DNA from: an uncultured Pelagibacteraceae bacterium
Lineage (GTDB): Bacteria > Pseudomonadota > Alphaproteobacteria > Pelagibacterales > Pelagibacteraceae
Direction: 5' to 3'
Assembly (NCBI GenBank): GCA_902596915.1
Contig: CACJVQ010000005.1
Span: 1-64,000, forward strand
Length of the DNA stretch: 64,000 bases
Below the pieces are notes generated by a model, which made no database searches, was not told the origin of the DNA, and saw nothing but the letters and a program-made list of their open reading frames with translations. The position numbers and the translations under genes were made by a program. Of this stretch, positions 10,028 to 20,403 are shown one piece after another. Numbering within the stretch: the first letter of the stretch is position 1; every line of letters begins with the position of its first letter.

Positions 10028-11023
10028 ATGAATGCCACCATAAATCTGGAAAACAAACATTTTCCAGTTCTGCTAAAAGAATTAATTAGCATTATTTCCC
10101 CTCTTTATGGTGGCACATTTATTGATTGTACTTTTGGTCAAGGGGGATATTCAGAAAAAATTCTTGAAAATAAACAAAATAATATTATTGCATTAGATAG
10201 GGACAAAGATGTCTTAAGCAGCACATCAAAACTCCAAAAAAAATATGATAAAAGATTTAAATTTTACAATCTTAAATTTTCTCAATTAAATCAAATCAAA
10301 TTAAAAAATCATAAAATAAAAGGAATTATTTTTGATTTAGGATATTCATTTAACCAAATTAAAAATTCCCAAAAAGGTTTATCATTTTCTGATAAAGGAA
10401 AGCTAAATATGAGAATGGGTATAAATGATTTTTCAGCAAATGAGATCATATCCAATATGGATGAAAATAATCTTACTAAAGTATTTAAAGTATTTGGCGA
10501 CGAAAAATATTCAAAAAAAATAGCAAAAAAAATAGTAGAAATAAGAAAAGATAAAACTATAAAAACAGAGGACTTAGTTCAAATTATAGATACTGTTAAA
10601 AAATATCAAAAAACAAAAATACATAATTCCACTAAAGTTTTTCAGGCTTTAAGAATTTTAGTGAATAAAGAAATTAGTGAATTAATAAATGGATTGATTA
10701 ATTCATTTAATCTAATTCCTACAGGCGGCATTATAGCTGTAGTTAGTTTTCACTCAATAGAGGACAGAATTGTCAAATTTTTTTTTAAACACTATTCTGA
10801 GCTAAGAAATTCCTCAAGATATTTACCTGAAACAGAGATCCCAGAAAAATGCTTTAGATTAATTAATAAAAAACCTATTTTACCAGGCTTAAGTGAGATA
10901 AAAAAAAACCCACCTTCAAGATCAGCTAAATTAAGGTATGGAATTAAAACTAATGATAAATGCGATTTTAGTGAATTTAGAGAAAAATTTAAAAATTTAA
11001 TAAATATTGAAAATCTAAGATAA
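10028..11023 (+). CDS. rsmH: 16S rRNA (cytosine(1402)-N(4))-methyltransferase
   Basis: HFPVLLKELISII...GTFIDCTFGQGGYSEKIL, SFHSIEDRIVKFFF. Confidence 0.95.
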   Translation: MNATINLENKHFPVLLKELISIISPLYGGTFIDCTFGQGGYSEKILENKQNNIIALDRDKDVLSSTSKLQKKYDKRFKFYNLKFSQLNQIKLKNHKIKGIIFDLGYSFNQIKNSQKGLSFSDKGKLNMRMGINDFSANEIISNMDENNLTKVFKVFGDEKYSKKIAKKIVEIRKDKTIKTEDLVQIIDTVKKYQKTKIHNSTKVFQALRILVNKEISELINGLINSFNLIPTGGIIAVVSFHSIEDRIVKFFFKHYSELRNSSRYLPETEIPEKCFRLINKKPILPGLSEIKKNPPSRSAKLRYGIKTNDKCDFSEFREKFKNLINIENLR

Positions 11024-11027
11024 TTAA

Positions 11028-11333
11028 ATGAAAAAAATATTTTTTTTTGTACCTATAATTTTTTTAATATTTGCAACAACTTTAACTAAAAACTCAACAA
11101 AAAAACTTGATAAAGAAATTTTTGAATTAAAAGAAAATATTAGAATATTAGAAGATCGTTATGAACTGACTTTACTTGATTATAGTATTTTAACTTCACC
11201 AAAAAAACTAATGGAGTATCAACAATTTTACTTTGAGGATAAATTTGTTCAAAAGAAAATAGAAAATTTGAGCAAAATTGAATTTTTAGGTGATAATTTA
11301 AAAATTAATGAAATGAGTAAAAACGATGAGTGA
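11028..11333 (+). CDS. ftsL: FtsL-like cell division protein
   Basis: Small single-TM coiled-coil protein between rsmH and ftsI; call relies on synteny. Confidence 0.7.
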   Translation: MKKIFFFVPIIFLIFATTLTKNSTKKLDKEIFELKENIRILEDRYELTLLDYSILTSPKKLMEYQQFYFEDKFVQKKIENLSKIEFLGDNLKINEMSKNDE

Positions 11334-12978
11334 ATTAGATAATCACTCTCAAAATTCTGATAAATTTAATGATAGCTTTTCATATAAAGAAAATAAATCA
11401 TATCTTAAAATATCTTTTGAAAGAATAGCATTTATTTTTTTTATATTTTTCATTTTAGCAATAATTTTTTCATCTAAGGTAATATTATTGAGTATAAAAA
11501 AAATCCCCGAAATTCAAAAAATAGTTAAAAAAAAAAATTTCAGATCAAGCATTTTAGATAATGAGGGAAATATTTTGGCTAAAAGCGTTCCAGTAGTTAA
11601 TATAGGAATTAATCCTAATTTAGTAATTAACAAAGAAAAATTGTTAATTTCTCTTAAGTTGATCTTTCCTGATAAAAGCTTTGATGAAGAAATATATGGA
11701 AAAAAATTCTTTTATGTTAAAAAAAAAATAAGTCCTGAAAAATTTAAGCAAGTTCTTCTTTTAGGAGATAAATCCTTTATTCAAGAGGATAGCATAGCAA
11801 GAGTTTACCCAAATGGAAATTTATTTAGCCATGTAATTGGTCAAATCGATAATGATAATAATGGTATATCAGGAATCGAAAAAACTTTTGATTATGAGCT
11901 AACAACCACAAAAGAGCCTTTAAAATTAACCCTTGATAAAGATCTTCAATATTTAATTAAAGAAGAGTTATCAAAATCCAAAGATATATTTCAAAATATT
12001 GGAAGTGCTGCGATTTTAATGGATATTAATGATGGTAACATTTTATCTATGGTATCTCTTCCAGACTTTGATCTTAATAAAAGAGAAAAAATAAATGATG
12101 TAAAATATATTAATAGAGCAACAAAAGGTGTTTATGAATTTGGATCTGTTTTTAAAACTTTTACTTTGGCTGCAGGTTTACAATACAGTGTTGTTAAACC
12201 AGAAACAGAATTTAAAGACCTTAAAAAAAAAATTACATGTGCAGGAAATTCTATATCTGAATATGATGATAAAATACCATCAGATTTAACGGCTGAAGAG
12301 ATCCTTATTAGATCAGGAAATATTGGTTCTGTTAGAATAGCTGAAAAAGTTGGTATTGAAAATTATAATGAGTTTCTTCAAACTATTGGAATTATATCAA
12401 ATTTAGAATTCGATATACAGGAAGTAGGCGCAACTCAATTAGGTAGATGGGGCAAATGCAAACTTGCAACAGTTGCATTTGGCCATGGGATAGCCACAAC
12501 TTTATTACAACTTTCAAAAGGCTATGCAATTATAAGTAATGGAGGATATGAAATAACACCTACATTATTGAAGAAGGAAAAACTACAAAGACAAAGAATA
12601 CTTAATGAAAACTTATCAGAAACAATTAATCCTATTCTTAGAAAAATTGTATCAACAAAAGAAGGAACAGCAGGTTTTGCTAATGTAAAAGGTTACGAAA
12701 TAGGCGGAAAAACGGGCACTGCCGACCAACCCTCAATGGGCGGGTATTCTAAAAAGAAAGTTAACACTTTTGCATCAGTTTTTCCAACCTCGGACCCAAA
12801 ATATGTATTAGCGGTAATGTTGGATGAGCCCAAAGCAAATAGAGAATTTGTGTATCATTATAGAGATAATAGATATCCTTATAAGGGGAATTGGAGAAAT
12901 ACAGCGGGTTGGACCACTGTCTGGGTAGCTGGTCAGATAATAGAAAAGATCGGGCCAATTTTAGCCACAAAATATTAA
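11326..12978 (+). CDS. ftsI: peptidoglycan transpeptidase FtsI/PBP3
   Basis: SxxK (GSVFKTF), SGN (RSGNIGSV), KTGT motifs. Confidence 0.95.
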   Translation: MSELDNHSQNSDKFNDSFSYKENKSYLKISFERIAFIFFIFFILAIIFSSKVILLSIKKIPEIQKIVKKKNFRSSILDNEGNILAKSVPVVNIGINPNLVINKEKLLISLKLIFPDKSFDEEIYGKKFFYVKKKISPEKFKQVLLLGDKSFIQEDSIARVYPNGNLFSHVIGQIDNDNNGISGIEKTFDYELTTTKEPLKLTLDKDLQYLIKEELSKSKDIFQNIGSAAILMDINDGNILSMVSLPDFDLNKREKINDVKYINRATKGVYEFGSVFKTFTLAAGLQYSVVKPETEFKDLKKKITCAGNSISEYDDKIPSDLTAEEILIRSGNIGSVRIAEKVGIENYNEFLQTIGIISNLEFDIQEVGATQLGRWGKCKLATVAFGHGIATTLLQLSKGYAIISNGGYEITPTLLKKEKLQRQRILNENLSETINPILRKIVSTKEGTAGFANVKGYEIGGKTGTADQPSMGGYSKKKVNTFASVFPTSDPKYVLAVMLDEPKANREFVYHYRDNRYPYKGNWRNTAGWTTVWVAGQIIEKIGPILATKY

Positions 12979-12989
12979 GAGCGTAAATC

Positions 12990-15836
12990 ATGTTACTCAA
13001 AGACTACTTTCCAAATTTACATAAAAAATATCATGAATTAAGATTTAAAGGGATAACTTTTAATTCTAAAGAAGTTAAAAAAGGATACATTTTTTTTGCA
13101 TTTAAAGGAAACAATACTGATGGAAATTTCTTTATAAAAGATGCTATTAAAAAAGGATCTGAAATTATTATCACTGACAAATTTAAAATAAATGGTTGGA
13201 AAAATAATGTTTTATTTTTAAATGATAAAAATCCCAGAAATTTACTAGCTAAATTTAGCTCTAAAATATTTAACAAAAAACCGAATAACTTAATAGGTGT
13301 TACTGGCACAAATGGTAAATCATCGATAGCAAATTTTTATTTTCAAATTCTTACTCTTAACAGAATTAAAGTAGCCTCAATTGGTACATTGGGGATTACT
13401 GGTTTAAAAGTTAAAAAAAATTTTTCAAATACTACTTTTGATACTATTCAAATAAACAAAATTTTAAAAAAATTAAAAGAAAGAAAAATTGAAAATGTTA
13501 TTTTGGAGGCTTCGAGTCATGGATTAAATCAAAATAGATTAGATGGATTAGAATTTGATATTGGTATATTTACTAACTTCACAAGAGATCATTTAGATTA
13601 TCATAAAACTTATAAAAATTATTTAAATTCAAAGTTAATATTATTTAAAAAATTATTGAAAAAAAAATCTTATGCTATTTATGATAATGATTTAAAAATT
13701 TCTTCTAATTTAAATAAAATTACTAGATTAAATAAAATCAAAAAACTTACTTTAGGAAATACTAAATCGAGTTTTTCAATAATAAATCATCAATTTTTGA
13801 AAGATGAACAGAAAATAACATTCGTATTTGATAAAAAAAAATATTCTTTTTCAACAACATTAATTGGAAGAGTTCAAATTAAAAATTTACTAATGGCAAT
13901 TATGGCAGCAATGAAAAGTAAAATTTCATTAGAAAAAATTATAAAAATTATACCAAAAATAAAGTCAGTAAATGGAAGATTAGAGAAGTTAGGAAATCTT
14001 AATAATTATGGAATTGTTATTCTTGATTATGCTCATACACCAGACGCTTTAAAGACCTGCATTAAAAATGTGAAGGAACAATTTAAATTGAGAAAAATTA
14101 ACTTAGTATTTGGATGTGGGGGTGAGCGAGACAAGCCCAAAAGAAAAATAATGGGAAAAATTGCTGATAAATATTGTGATAAAATATATTTAACAGATGA
14201 TAATCCAAGAAGTGAAGATCCAATAAAAATAAGAAGAGATATCAAGTCCAATATTTCAAAGAGTAAAGTATTAGAAATACCATCAAGAGAAAGGGCTATA
14301 AAATCTGCAATTATGGATATTAGGTCAAATGAGGTAGTTATTATTGCCGGAAAAGGGCATGAAGTTTACCAAGAATATATTTCTAAAAAATTCTTTTCAG
14401 ATAAAAAATGTATTGAAAAATTTATTAGGATTAAAAATAAATCTTTAAATAGAAATTGGAAAACAAATATTGTTTCAGAAATAACTAAAAAGAAAATAGA
14501 AAAAAATATTAATATTAATGAGGCTTCAATTGACTCAAGAAAAACAAAAAAAAATAATATTTTCTTTGGTATAAAAGGGAAGAACTTTGATGGGAATAAA
14601 TTTGTTAATCAAGCTTTAAATAATGGAGCCTCAATTGCGATCAATCAAAATAAACCAGTCAATCAAGTTAAAAATAAAATTTATGTAAAAAATTCTTTAA
14701 AAATTTTTTCTGAAAGTGCTAAACTGGTAAGAATATCTTCTAATATTTCATCTATTGCAATTACAGGATCTGCAGGTAAGACTTCTTTAAAAGAGATGTT
14801 GGGTCAAATGCTAGGCAAATTATGCCAAACATCTTATTCAAAAAAATCTTTTAATAATAAATATGGAGTACCAATTTCTTTATTCAACATAAATAAAGAA
14901 GATAGAATTGGAATTTTTGAAGTTGGGATGGATAAAAAAGGTGAAATTGACTTTTTAACCAAAAAAATAATGCCTAATATTGGTGTTATTACAAATATTT
15001 CTTATGCACATATTAAAAATTTTAAAAATTTATGGGGTGTAGCTCAAGCCAAATCGGAGATAATAAACAACATTGCTAAGGATGGATATATTATTTTAAA
15101 TGCTGATGATAATTTTTTTAGTTTTTTTAAATCTAAATCCATAAAAAAAAAATTAAAAATAGTTACATTTGGGGTTAAAAAAAAATCAGATGTAAGTCTG
15201 ATTAATATAAAAAAGAAGAAATCTTTTTCTGTTATTTTAATTAATTATAATAAAAAAAAATTGAAATTTATAGTTAAAAAAAATTTAGAAAATTATATTT
15301 ATAATATCTTGTCAACTCTTGCAGTTATATCTATATATTTCGATTTGGAAAAATTAGATAAATTTTTCTTTAATGATTATCATTTCCCAGAAGGTAGAGG
15401 AGATTTAAACTCAATTAAATTAAATAAAAAAAAAATTAACCTAATTGATGAAAGTTATAATTCTAACCCTTTATCTCTTCAATTTGCATTAAATAAATTA
15501 AATAATTTTAATACAAAATCTAAAAGAAAACTAATTCTATTAGGAGATATGCTGGAACTTGGTAAATATTCCAAAAAACTTCATTCAGAAGCTGCCCAAT
15601 ATATTAATGATACTAAAATCGATAGAGTATATGTTTATGGTAAGGAAGTTATCGAAACATTTAACAAAATTAGACCACAAAAAAGAGGAAAAATATTAAA
15701 TTCAAAAAAAGATATCTTAAATTTTATAAGAAATGATATTAAGGATGGTGAATATCTAATGATAAAAGGTTCAAACTCAACTGGGTTAAATAAAATAAGT
15801 CAAAGCTTAAAAATAGGCAAATTGAATGCTTTTTAG
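12990..15836 (+). CDS. MurE-MurF fusion (UDP-MurNAc-tripeptide synthetase / tripeptide-D-Ala-D-Ala ligase)
   Basis: Two ATP-binding motifs (GVTGTNGKSS and AITGSAGKTS) in one 948-aa ORF; DNPR motif in the MurE half. Confidence 0.93.
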   Translation: MLLKDYFPNLHKKYHELRFKGITFNSKEVKKGYIFFAFKGNNTDGNFFIKDAIKKGSEIIITDKFKINGWKNNVLFLNDKNPRNLLAKFSSKIFNKKPNNLIGVTGTNGKSSIANFYFQILTLNRIKVASIGTLGITGLKVKKNFSNTTFDTIQINKILKKLKERKIENVILEASSHGLNQNRLDGLEFDIGIFTNFTRDHLDYHKTYKNYLNSKLILFKKLLKKKSYAIYDNDLKISSNLNKITRLNKIKKLTLGNTKSSFSIINHQFLKDEQKITFVFDKKKYSFSTTLIGRVQIKNLLMAIMAAMKSKISLEKIIKIIPKIKSVNGRLEKLGNLNNYGIVILDYAHTPDALKTCIKNVKEQFKLRKINLVFGCGGERDKPKRKIMGKIADKYCDKIYLTDDNPRSEDPIKIRRDIKSNISKSKVLEIPSRERAIKSAIMDIRSNEVVIIAGKGHEVYQEYISKKFFSDKKCIEKFIRIKNKSLNRNWKTNIVSEITKKKIEKNININEASIDSRKTKKNNIFFGIKGKNFDGNKFVNQALNNGASIAINQNKPVNQVKNKIYVKNSLKIFSESAKLVRISSNISSIAITGSAGKTSLKEMLGQMLGKLCQTSYSKKSFNNKYGVPISLFNINKEDRIGIFEVGMDKKGEIDFLTKKIMPNIGVITNISYAHIKNFKNLWGVAQAKSEIINNIAKDGYIILNADDNFFSFFKSKSIKKKLKIVTFGVKKKSDVSLINIKKKKSFSVILINYNKKKLKFIVKKNLENYIYNILSTLAVISIYFDLEKLDKFFFNDYHFPEGRGDLNSIKLNKKKINLIDESYNSNPLSLQFALNKLNNFNTKSKRKLILLGDMLELGKYSKKLHSEAAQYINDTKIDRVYVYGKEVIETFNKIRPQKRGKILNSKKDILNFIRNDIKDGEYLMIKGSNSTGLNKISQSLKIGKLNAF

Positions 15837-16911
15837 TCTATTTTCTAACTTAGTTGAGATCTTTAGTTTTCTAAACGTTTTTAAATATTTGACTGTAAGA
15901 ACTGGTCTATCAATGTTTACATCAATGATAGTAGTTTTTTTAGTTGGGGGGTCGCTTATCAATTTTTTTTCTTCGCATCAAATTCATGACCCAATTAGAG
16001 AAGATGGACCTAGTGAACATATCGTCAAAAAAATAGGAACTCCCACAATGGGAGGTCTAATGATTTTACTGGGTATTTTCTCAGGTGTTCTATTATGGGG
16101 TGATTTTTCAAACCCTTACAATTGGTTCTTACTTTATATAGCAGGGTCTTTTGGATTACTTGGAGGCTATGATGATTATCAAAAAATAAAAAAAAATAAT
16201 TCAAATGGCATAAGTTCTAAATTAAAGATTATAATACAAATAATACTAGCTTTAGGTGGAATTTTAATTCTCTATTTTTATAGTGGATCTAATGAACTTG
16301 AAAACTTGTATTTTCCATTTTTTAAAAATTTAATAATTAATTTAGGATGGTTTTTTATTCCATTTTATCTATTTGTTATTGTAGGGTCATCTAATGCAGT
16401 AAATTTGACCGATGGGCTTGATGGTTTAGCTACCGTACCTGTAATATTAGTTGCAGCTTGTTTTGCATTTATTAGTTATGTAACAGGAAATATAGTTTTT
16501 TCAGAATATTTACAAATTACATATATCGAAGGAGTTGGAGAAGCATCTATTTTCTGCGGATCAATAATAGGATCTTGCCTAGGTTTCTTATGGTTTAATG
16601 CTCCACCAGCTAAAATATTTATGGGTGATACAGGATCCTTAGCCTTAGGAGGATCATTAGGAGCAGTTGGCATTATTACCAAACATGAAATTGTTTTAGC
16701 AATTACAGGTGGATTGTTTGTTTTAGAAGCAGTCTCTGTAATTGTACAAGTGATATCATTCAAACTTACCGGAAAAAGAATATTTAAAATGGCCCCGATC
16801 CATCATCATTTTGAAAAAAAAGGCTGGCCAGAATCGACTGTAGTTATAAGATTTTGGATAATATCAATTATTTTAGCAATGATAGGGTTAGCAACATTAA
16901 AACTAAGATAA
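15826..16911 (+). CDS. mraY: phospho-N-acetylmuramoyl-pentapeptide transferase
   Basis: GPSEHIVKKIGTPTMGG, NLTDGLDGLATVP, APIHHHFEKKGW. Confidence 0.97.
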   Translation: MLFSLFSNLVEIFSFLNVFKYLTVRTGLSMFTSMIVVFLVGGSLINFFSSHQIHDPIREDGPSEHIVKKIGTPTMGGLMILLGIFSGVLLWGDFSNPYNWFLLYIAGSFGLLGGYDDYQKIKKNNSNGISSKLKIIIQIILALGGILILYFYSGSNELENLYFPFFKNLIINLGWFFIPFYLFVIVGSSNAVNLTDGLDGLATVPVILVAACFAFISYVTGNIVFSEYLQITYIEGVGEASIFCGSIIGSCLGFLWFNAPPAKIFMGDTGSLALGGSLGAVGIITKHEIVLAITGGLFVLEAVSVIVQVISFKLTGKRIFKMAPIHHHFEKKGWPESTVVIRFWIISIILAMIGLATLKLR

Positions 16912-16914
16912 TGA

Positions 16915-18216
16915 ATGATAGACAAGTATTTTTTTAAAAATAAGAAAATTTTAATATATGGTTTTGGTAAATCTGGAATATCTTGTTTTAATTTTTTAAA
17001 GAAAAATAATATCTGTAAAATATTTGATGATAATAAAAAAAATATCCCGTTCAAACTAAGAAAAGAATTAATTAATGTTAGTAAATTATCACTTATTAGC
17101 TTTGATTATATTGTCCTAAGTCCAGGTATTGATATCAAAAAATGTAAAATTTCTAATTATTTAAAAAAAAATAGGTCTAAAATTATTACAGAGCTTGATA
17201 TATTTGAAATAAGTTATCCAAAAATAAATAAAATCACGATTACAGGAACAAATGGTAAATCGACTACCTCAAAACTGCTCTACGAGGTTCTGAAAAATAA
17301 TAGGATGGATGTAAGGTTAACTGGTAACATTGGGTATCCAGTATTAATGGAGAAAAGAATTAAAAAAAACACAATTTTTGTGATTGAGGCATCCTCTTAT
17401 CAACTTGATTATAGTAAATACTTTAGGTCAAAGTATTCTGTGATACTTAATTTAAACCCAGACCATCTAGAAAGGCATGAAACTTTTAAAAATTATGCAG
17501 AGGCTAAATTTAAGATTGTTAAATCACAAGGTAAAAATGATTATGCTTTTTTAGATAAAGAAAATAAATTTCTAAGTCAATTAATTAAAAAAAATCGATT
17601 AAAATCAAAGATTACAAAGGTAAACTATTTAAAATATAAAAAATATTTTAAACAAATAGATAATGTTTACTTTACTAATTCTATCAACAAAAAGAATCTT
17701 AGTTATGTTTTGGCAATTGCCAAGACATTAAATATAAATATAAAGAAAGTAATAAATACTGCAAACAAATTTAAAGGATTAAATTATAGGCAACAAATAA
17801 TTCATAAATCAAAAAATTTATTAATTATAAATGACTCGAAATCAACTAGTTTTTCATCAACAGTTCCATTACTTGAAGCTTACGAAAATATTCATTGGAT
17901 ATTGGGAGGTCAGGCTAAAAAGGGAGATAAGTTCAAATTAAAAAGAAAATATTTTTCAAATATTAAAGCATATATTTACGGCAAGAATAGAAATTTTTTA
18001 ATTAATTCATTATCAAATAAAATTTTTTATAAAAGTTCTTTAACACTTAATGAAGCAATTAGAAAATTAAATAATAACATTAAAAATGACAAGCAAAAGA
18101 AAGTAATTCTTTTTAGTCCTTGCGCTGCTTCTTTTGATCAATTTAAGAATTTTGAGGAAAGAGGAAAATTTTTTAATAAAAGTATTCAATATATATTTAA
18201 ACAAAATAAAATATGA
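16915..18216 (+). CDS. murD: UDP-N-acetylmuramoylalanine--D-glutamate ligase
   Basis: ITGTNGKSTTSKLL, order in dcw cluster. Confidence 0.93.
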   Translation: MIDKYFFKNKKILIYGFGKSGISCFNFLKKNNICKIFDDNKKNIPFKLRKELINVSKLSLISFDYIVLSPGIDIKKCKISNYLKKNRSKIITELDIFEISYPKINKITITGTNGKSTTSKLLYEVLKNNRMDVRLTGNIGYPVLMEKRIKKNTIFVIEASSYQLDYSKYFRSKYSVILNLNPDHLERHETFKNYAEAKFKIVKSQGKNDYAFLDKENKFLSQLIKKNRLKSKITKVNYLKYKKYFKQIDNVYFTNSINKKNLSYVLAIAKTLNINIKKVINTANKFKGLNYRQQIIHKSKNLLIINDSKSTSFSSTVPLLEAYENIHWILGGQAKKGDKFKLKRKYFSNIKAYIYGKNRNFLINSLSNKIFYKSSLTLNEAIRKLNNNIKNDKQKKVILFSPCAASFDQFKNFEERGKFFNKSIQYIFKQNKI

Positions 18217-19322
18217 ATAAATATTATGATAGTATTTATGATTGGTGGAAAAATATAGATAAAATTCTACTGTTCTTAATTTTGGGTTTATTCTTACTTG
18301 GTCTTTTTTTTTCCTTAGTTTCTACATCTTTAATAGCTTCTGATAAATTAGATACAAAATCCTATTATTTTTTTTTCAAACACTCTGTTTATATAATTTT
18401 AGCTATTGTGATCTTAATAATGTTTTCGTTTTTAAATCAAAAAATTTTAACAAAATTTTCATTAATTTTATTCTTGATTACATTTTTAAGTTTAATGTTA
18501 GTTCCTTTTCTTGGTATTGAGGTAAAAGGTTCAAAAAGATGGTTAGATTTGATCTTTTTACCAAGATTTCAGCCCGTTGAGATAATTAAGCCTTTTTTTA
18601 TAGTAACATTATCTTTAATGTTAACTATTCAAAATAGACGACTATATTTTAAATATTTCTTAAGCACGTTATTAATTTTTCCCATATTAATGTTACTTGT
18701 TTATCAACCGGATATTGGACAAACACTTTTAATATCAATGGTGTGGTTAGCATTAATTTTTGTGTCTGGCATAAATATATTTGTTTTTTTTATGTTCTTT
18801 TTTTTGGTTGGATCAGTTGTAAGTTATTTAGTTATGTTTGTTTCTAAATTTGAATATATAAAAATTAGACTTTTGGCTTTTTTAGACTCAAACACGGGTA
18901 ATAATTATCAAGCAGAAAAGGCAAGTGATGCCATTATAAATGGTGGATTTTTTGGTAAGGGAATTGGAGAAGGCACTCTGAATTCCAGAGTTCCTGAAGC
19001 CCATACTGACTACATAGTTTCAGTTATTGCAGAAGAATTTGGTGCAATAATAGTTATCGCAATATTACTTTTGTACCTTATTTTCTCATATAAAATAATT
19101 CAAAAAATCAAAATATTAAATGAAGACTTATTGAAACTAATTTTGATTGGATGCGTCTCTTTGATTTTATTACAAACCTTTATACATGTGGGTGTTAACA
19201 TTAGGTTGTTGCCAACTACGGGTATGACATTGCCATTTTTGAGCTATGGTGGTTCCTCAATAGTTAGTACTGCAATTGTGTCGGGAATAATTCTAAATTT
19301 AACAAAAAGAAAAATAGACTAA
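18213..19322 (+). CDS. ftsW: peptidoglycan glycosyltransferase FtsW
   Basis: SEDS protein: KGSKRWLDL, QPDIGQTLL, PEAHTDYIVSVIAEEFG, LPFLSYGGSS. Confidence 0.96.
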   Translation: MNKYYDSIYDWWKNIDKILLFLILGLFLLGLFFSLVSTSLIASDKLDTKSYYFFFKHSVYIILAIVILIMFSFLNQKILTKFSLILFLITFLSLMLVPFLGIEVKGSKRWLDLIFLPRFQPVEIIKPFFIVTLSLMLTIQNRRLYFKYFLSTLLIFPILMLLVYQPDIGQTLLISMVWLALIFVSGINIFVFFMFFFLVGSVVSYLVMFVSKFEYIKIRLLAFLDSNTGNNYQAEKASDAIINGGFFGKGIGEGTLNSRVPEAHTDYIVSVIAEEFGAIIVIAILLLYLIFSYKIIQKIKILNEDLLKLILIGCVSLILLQTFIHVGVNIRLLPTTGMTLPFLSYGGSSIVSTAIVSGIILNLTKRKID

Positions 19323-19326
19323 ATCT

Positions 19327-20403
19327 ATGAAAAAAATACTTATTGTAACTGGTGGATCTGGTGGTCATGTAATTCCGTCGTTAAGTATATATGATATTTT
19401 AAAAGATAATTTTGAAGTACAAATTGCAACAGATTTAAGAGGATCAAAATATATTAACAATAATGATTACAATTATTCACTAATAGATGTACCAAATTTA
19501 TTTTCAAATTTTTTACTACTTCCATTTAATTTAATAAAATTTTGTATTTCAATACTAAAATCTTATAAATACTTAAAATTAAATAACTATAATACTTTAA
19601 TTAGTACCGGAGGGTATATGTCATTACCTTTATGTTTAGCATCAAATTTATTGAATATAAAAACTTATATTTTTGAACCAAACTCGGTTATAGGTAGAGC
19701 AAATAAGTTAACACTAAGCTTTGCTAAAAAAGTTATTTGCTATGATAAAAATTTAAAAGGTATTTCTAAAAAATTCTTAAGCAAGGTTTACCCGATCAAC
19801 CCATTACTTAGAAAAGAAATCTATAAATATCAAAGAAATGAAAAAACAATTTTAGATAAACAAAAAAAAATACTAATAATTGGAGGAAGCCAAGGGGCAA
19901 AATTTTTCGATGAATTCATTTCCAAAACAATTATAAAACTTTCAAAGATACAGAATATTCTTGTTTTGCAACAGGTAATTGATCAAAAATCAAAAGAATT
20001 TATAAAAGATTTGTATCAAAAAAATTCTATAGAACATGAATTATTTGACTTTGATGATAAATTATTAATTAAAGCTGTAAATTATGATTTAGCTATAACA
20101 CGATCTGGCGCATCTGCAATTTCAGAATTAGCTTATTTAAATATTCCATTTGTGGCAATTCCATTTCCGTATGCTAAAGATAATCATCAATATTACAATG
20201 CAGAATTCTATGAAAAAAATAAATGTTGTTGGTTAATTACGCAAAATGATATTGATGAAAATAACTTCATAGATTTAATGAATAAAATATTTGAAAATAA
20301 AAATGAATATTTTTCTAAAAAAAAAAATTTGATAGAACTAACTAAAGAGAATACTTGGGAAAAAAATAAATTTAAAATGATTGAACTTATAAATGAAAAT
20401 TGA
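19327..20403 (+). CDS. murG: UDP-GlcNAc transferase MurG
   Basis: TGGSGGHVIPSLSI, GGSQGAKFFDE, TRSGASAISELAYLNIPFVAIPFPYAKDNHQ. Confidence 0.96.
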   Translation: MKKILIVTGGSGGHVIPSLSIYDILKDNFEVQIATDLRGSKYINNNDYNYSLIDVPNLFSNFLLLPFNLIKFCISILKSYKYLKLNNYNTLISTGGYMSLPLCLASNLLNIKTYIFEPNSVIGRANKLTLSFAKKVICYDKNLKGISKKFLSKVYPINPLLRKEIYKYQRNEKTILDKQKKILIIGGSQGAKFFDEFISKTIIKLSKIQNILVLQQVIDQKSKEFIKDLYQKNSIEHELFDFDDKLLIKAVNYDLAITRSGASAISELAYLNIPFVAIPFPYAKDNHQYYNAEFYEKNKCCWLITQNDIDENNFIDLMNKIFENKNEYFSKKKNLIELTKENTWEKNKFKMIELINEN

